Positions 5,352 to 5,688 of a stretch of DNA of 5,688 bases are shown in pieces. Position numbers and translations under genes: made by a program. The stretch is from NCBI GenBank assembly GCA_011371515.1, contig DRQE01000023.1, positions 1-5,688 on the forward strand, in the 5' to 3' direction. The stretch comes from Deltaproteobacteria bacterium (GTDB taxonomy: Bacteria; Desulfobacterota; GWC2-55-46; DRQE01). The first letter of the stretch is position 1. Each line of letters starts with the position of its first letter. The notes beneath the pieces are model-generated. The model saw only the letters and a list, made by a program, of their open reading frames with translations. It was not told where the DNA came from and did not search any database.

Positions 5352-5688
5352 ATGAAGACCTTGAAGAAGGCTCTGGTCGTTGTGGTGCTCGTCCTCATTG
5401 GTGTGGGGCAGGCACTGGCATCAGAAAGGGAAGAGAGGCTGAAGCAGATAGAGAAACAGATAGAGGTACTCACCGAGGAGGTGGAAAAACTCAGGCTCGG
5501 GGCTGTGGCAGAGCCAGAGTATAAGTCCTACACGGGGCTTGGTCCTGCCGCCTCAAAGGTCTACGGGGTGGAGAAGGGACTCTCCATAGGTGGATATGCA
5601 GAACTCACATATGCAAACTACCAGCACAGCTCAAAGAACGACCTTGCAGACATATACAGATTCATACTGTATACGGGCTACAAGTTCA
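5352..5688 (+). CDS. Putative outer-membrane porin, 5' part only (OprO/P-like)
   Basis: The first 112 codons of a gene cut by the window end. A signal peptide (1-23, MKTLKKAL... ending ALA/SE) has a normal basic n-region. A short coiled coil (about 24-48, EREERLKQIEKQIEVLTEEV) follows, then a linker containing YTGLGPAASKVYGVEKG and a first barrel strand, SIGGYAELTYANY, leading to DIYRFILYTGYKF at the end. The GLGPAASKVY...GLSIGGY pattern resembles a family of putative porins often labelled phosphate-selective porin O/P-like; this is from memory, not a search. It is a different barrel family from the OprB-type porin upstream but has the same signal, coiled coil and barrel layout. It is probably cotranscribed with the zinc-ribbon gene under Fur box 3. 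The substrate cannot be told from this part. Confidence 0.78.
   Translation, partial: MKTLKKALVVVVLVLIGVGQALASEREERLKQIEKQIEVLTEEVEKLRLGAVAEPEYKSYTGLGPAASKVYGVEKGLSIGGYAELTYANYQHSSKNDLADIYRFILYTGYKF

Overview
The window is one compact gene cluster for elemental iron import. All genes are on the + strand, with almost no spare DNA. Three sequences that closely resemble the Fur (ferric uptake regulator) operator divide it into three likely iron-repressed units. The host is a diderm bacterium: the genes encode periplasmic proteins and two outer-membrane porins. By eye, the genes favour AGG/AGA for arginine and ATA for isoleucine, and they carry strong AGGAGGT ribosome sites. This is unlike typical enteric proteobacteria and would fit Nitrospirota, Aquificota, Thermodesulfobacteria or some Desulfobacterota. 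That placement is inference; no marker gene is present.

Unit 1 (Fur box 9-27, genes 46-1269 and 1291-2658) encodes an FTR1-type iron permease with a periplasmic N-terminal domain, followed by a membrane polyferredoxin of the NapH/FtrD type. Unit 2 (Fur box 2690-2708, genes 2723-3142, 3174-3704 and 3727-5049) encodes a small secreted paralogue of the permease's N-terminal domain, a P19/FetP/FtrA-type periplasmic copper- and iron-binding protein, and an OprB-family porin with an N-terminal coiled coil. Unit 3 (Fur box 5061-5079, gene 5106-5276 and the partial gene from 5352) encodes a 56-residue Com-like zinc-ribbon protein and the beginning of a second, unrelated coiled-coil porin that runs off the window.

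The set resembles the FtrABCD system of Bordetella/Brucella and the FetMP system of E. coli, which handle ferrous iron. A porin would admit iron or an iron complex to the periplasm. P19 would bind it and, with copper, assist redox handling. The FTR1 permease would carry it across the inner membrane, and the polyferredoxin would move electrons across that membrane. Differences from the textbook version are the absence of a cupredoxin (FtrB) gene in the window, the extra free-standing copy of the permease's periplasmic domain, the porins, and the small zinc-ribbon protein under its own Fur-like site. Nothing in the window suggests a mobile element, CRISPR array or RNA gene.
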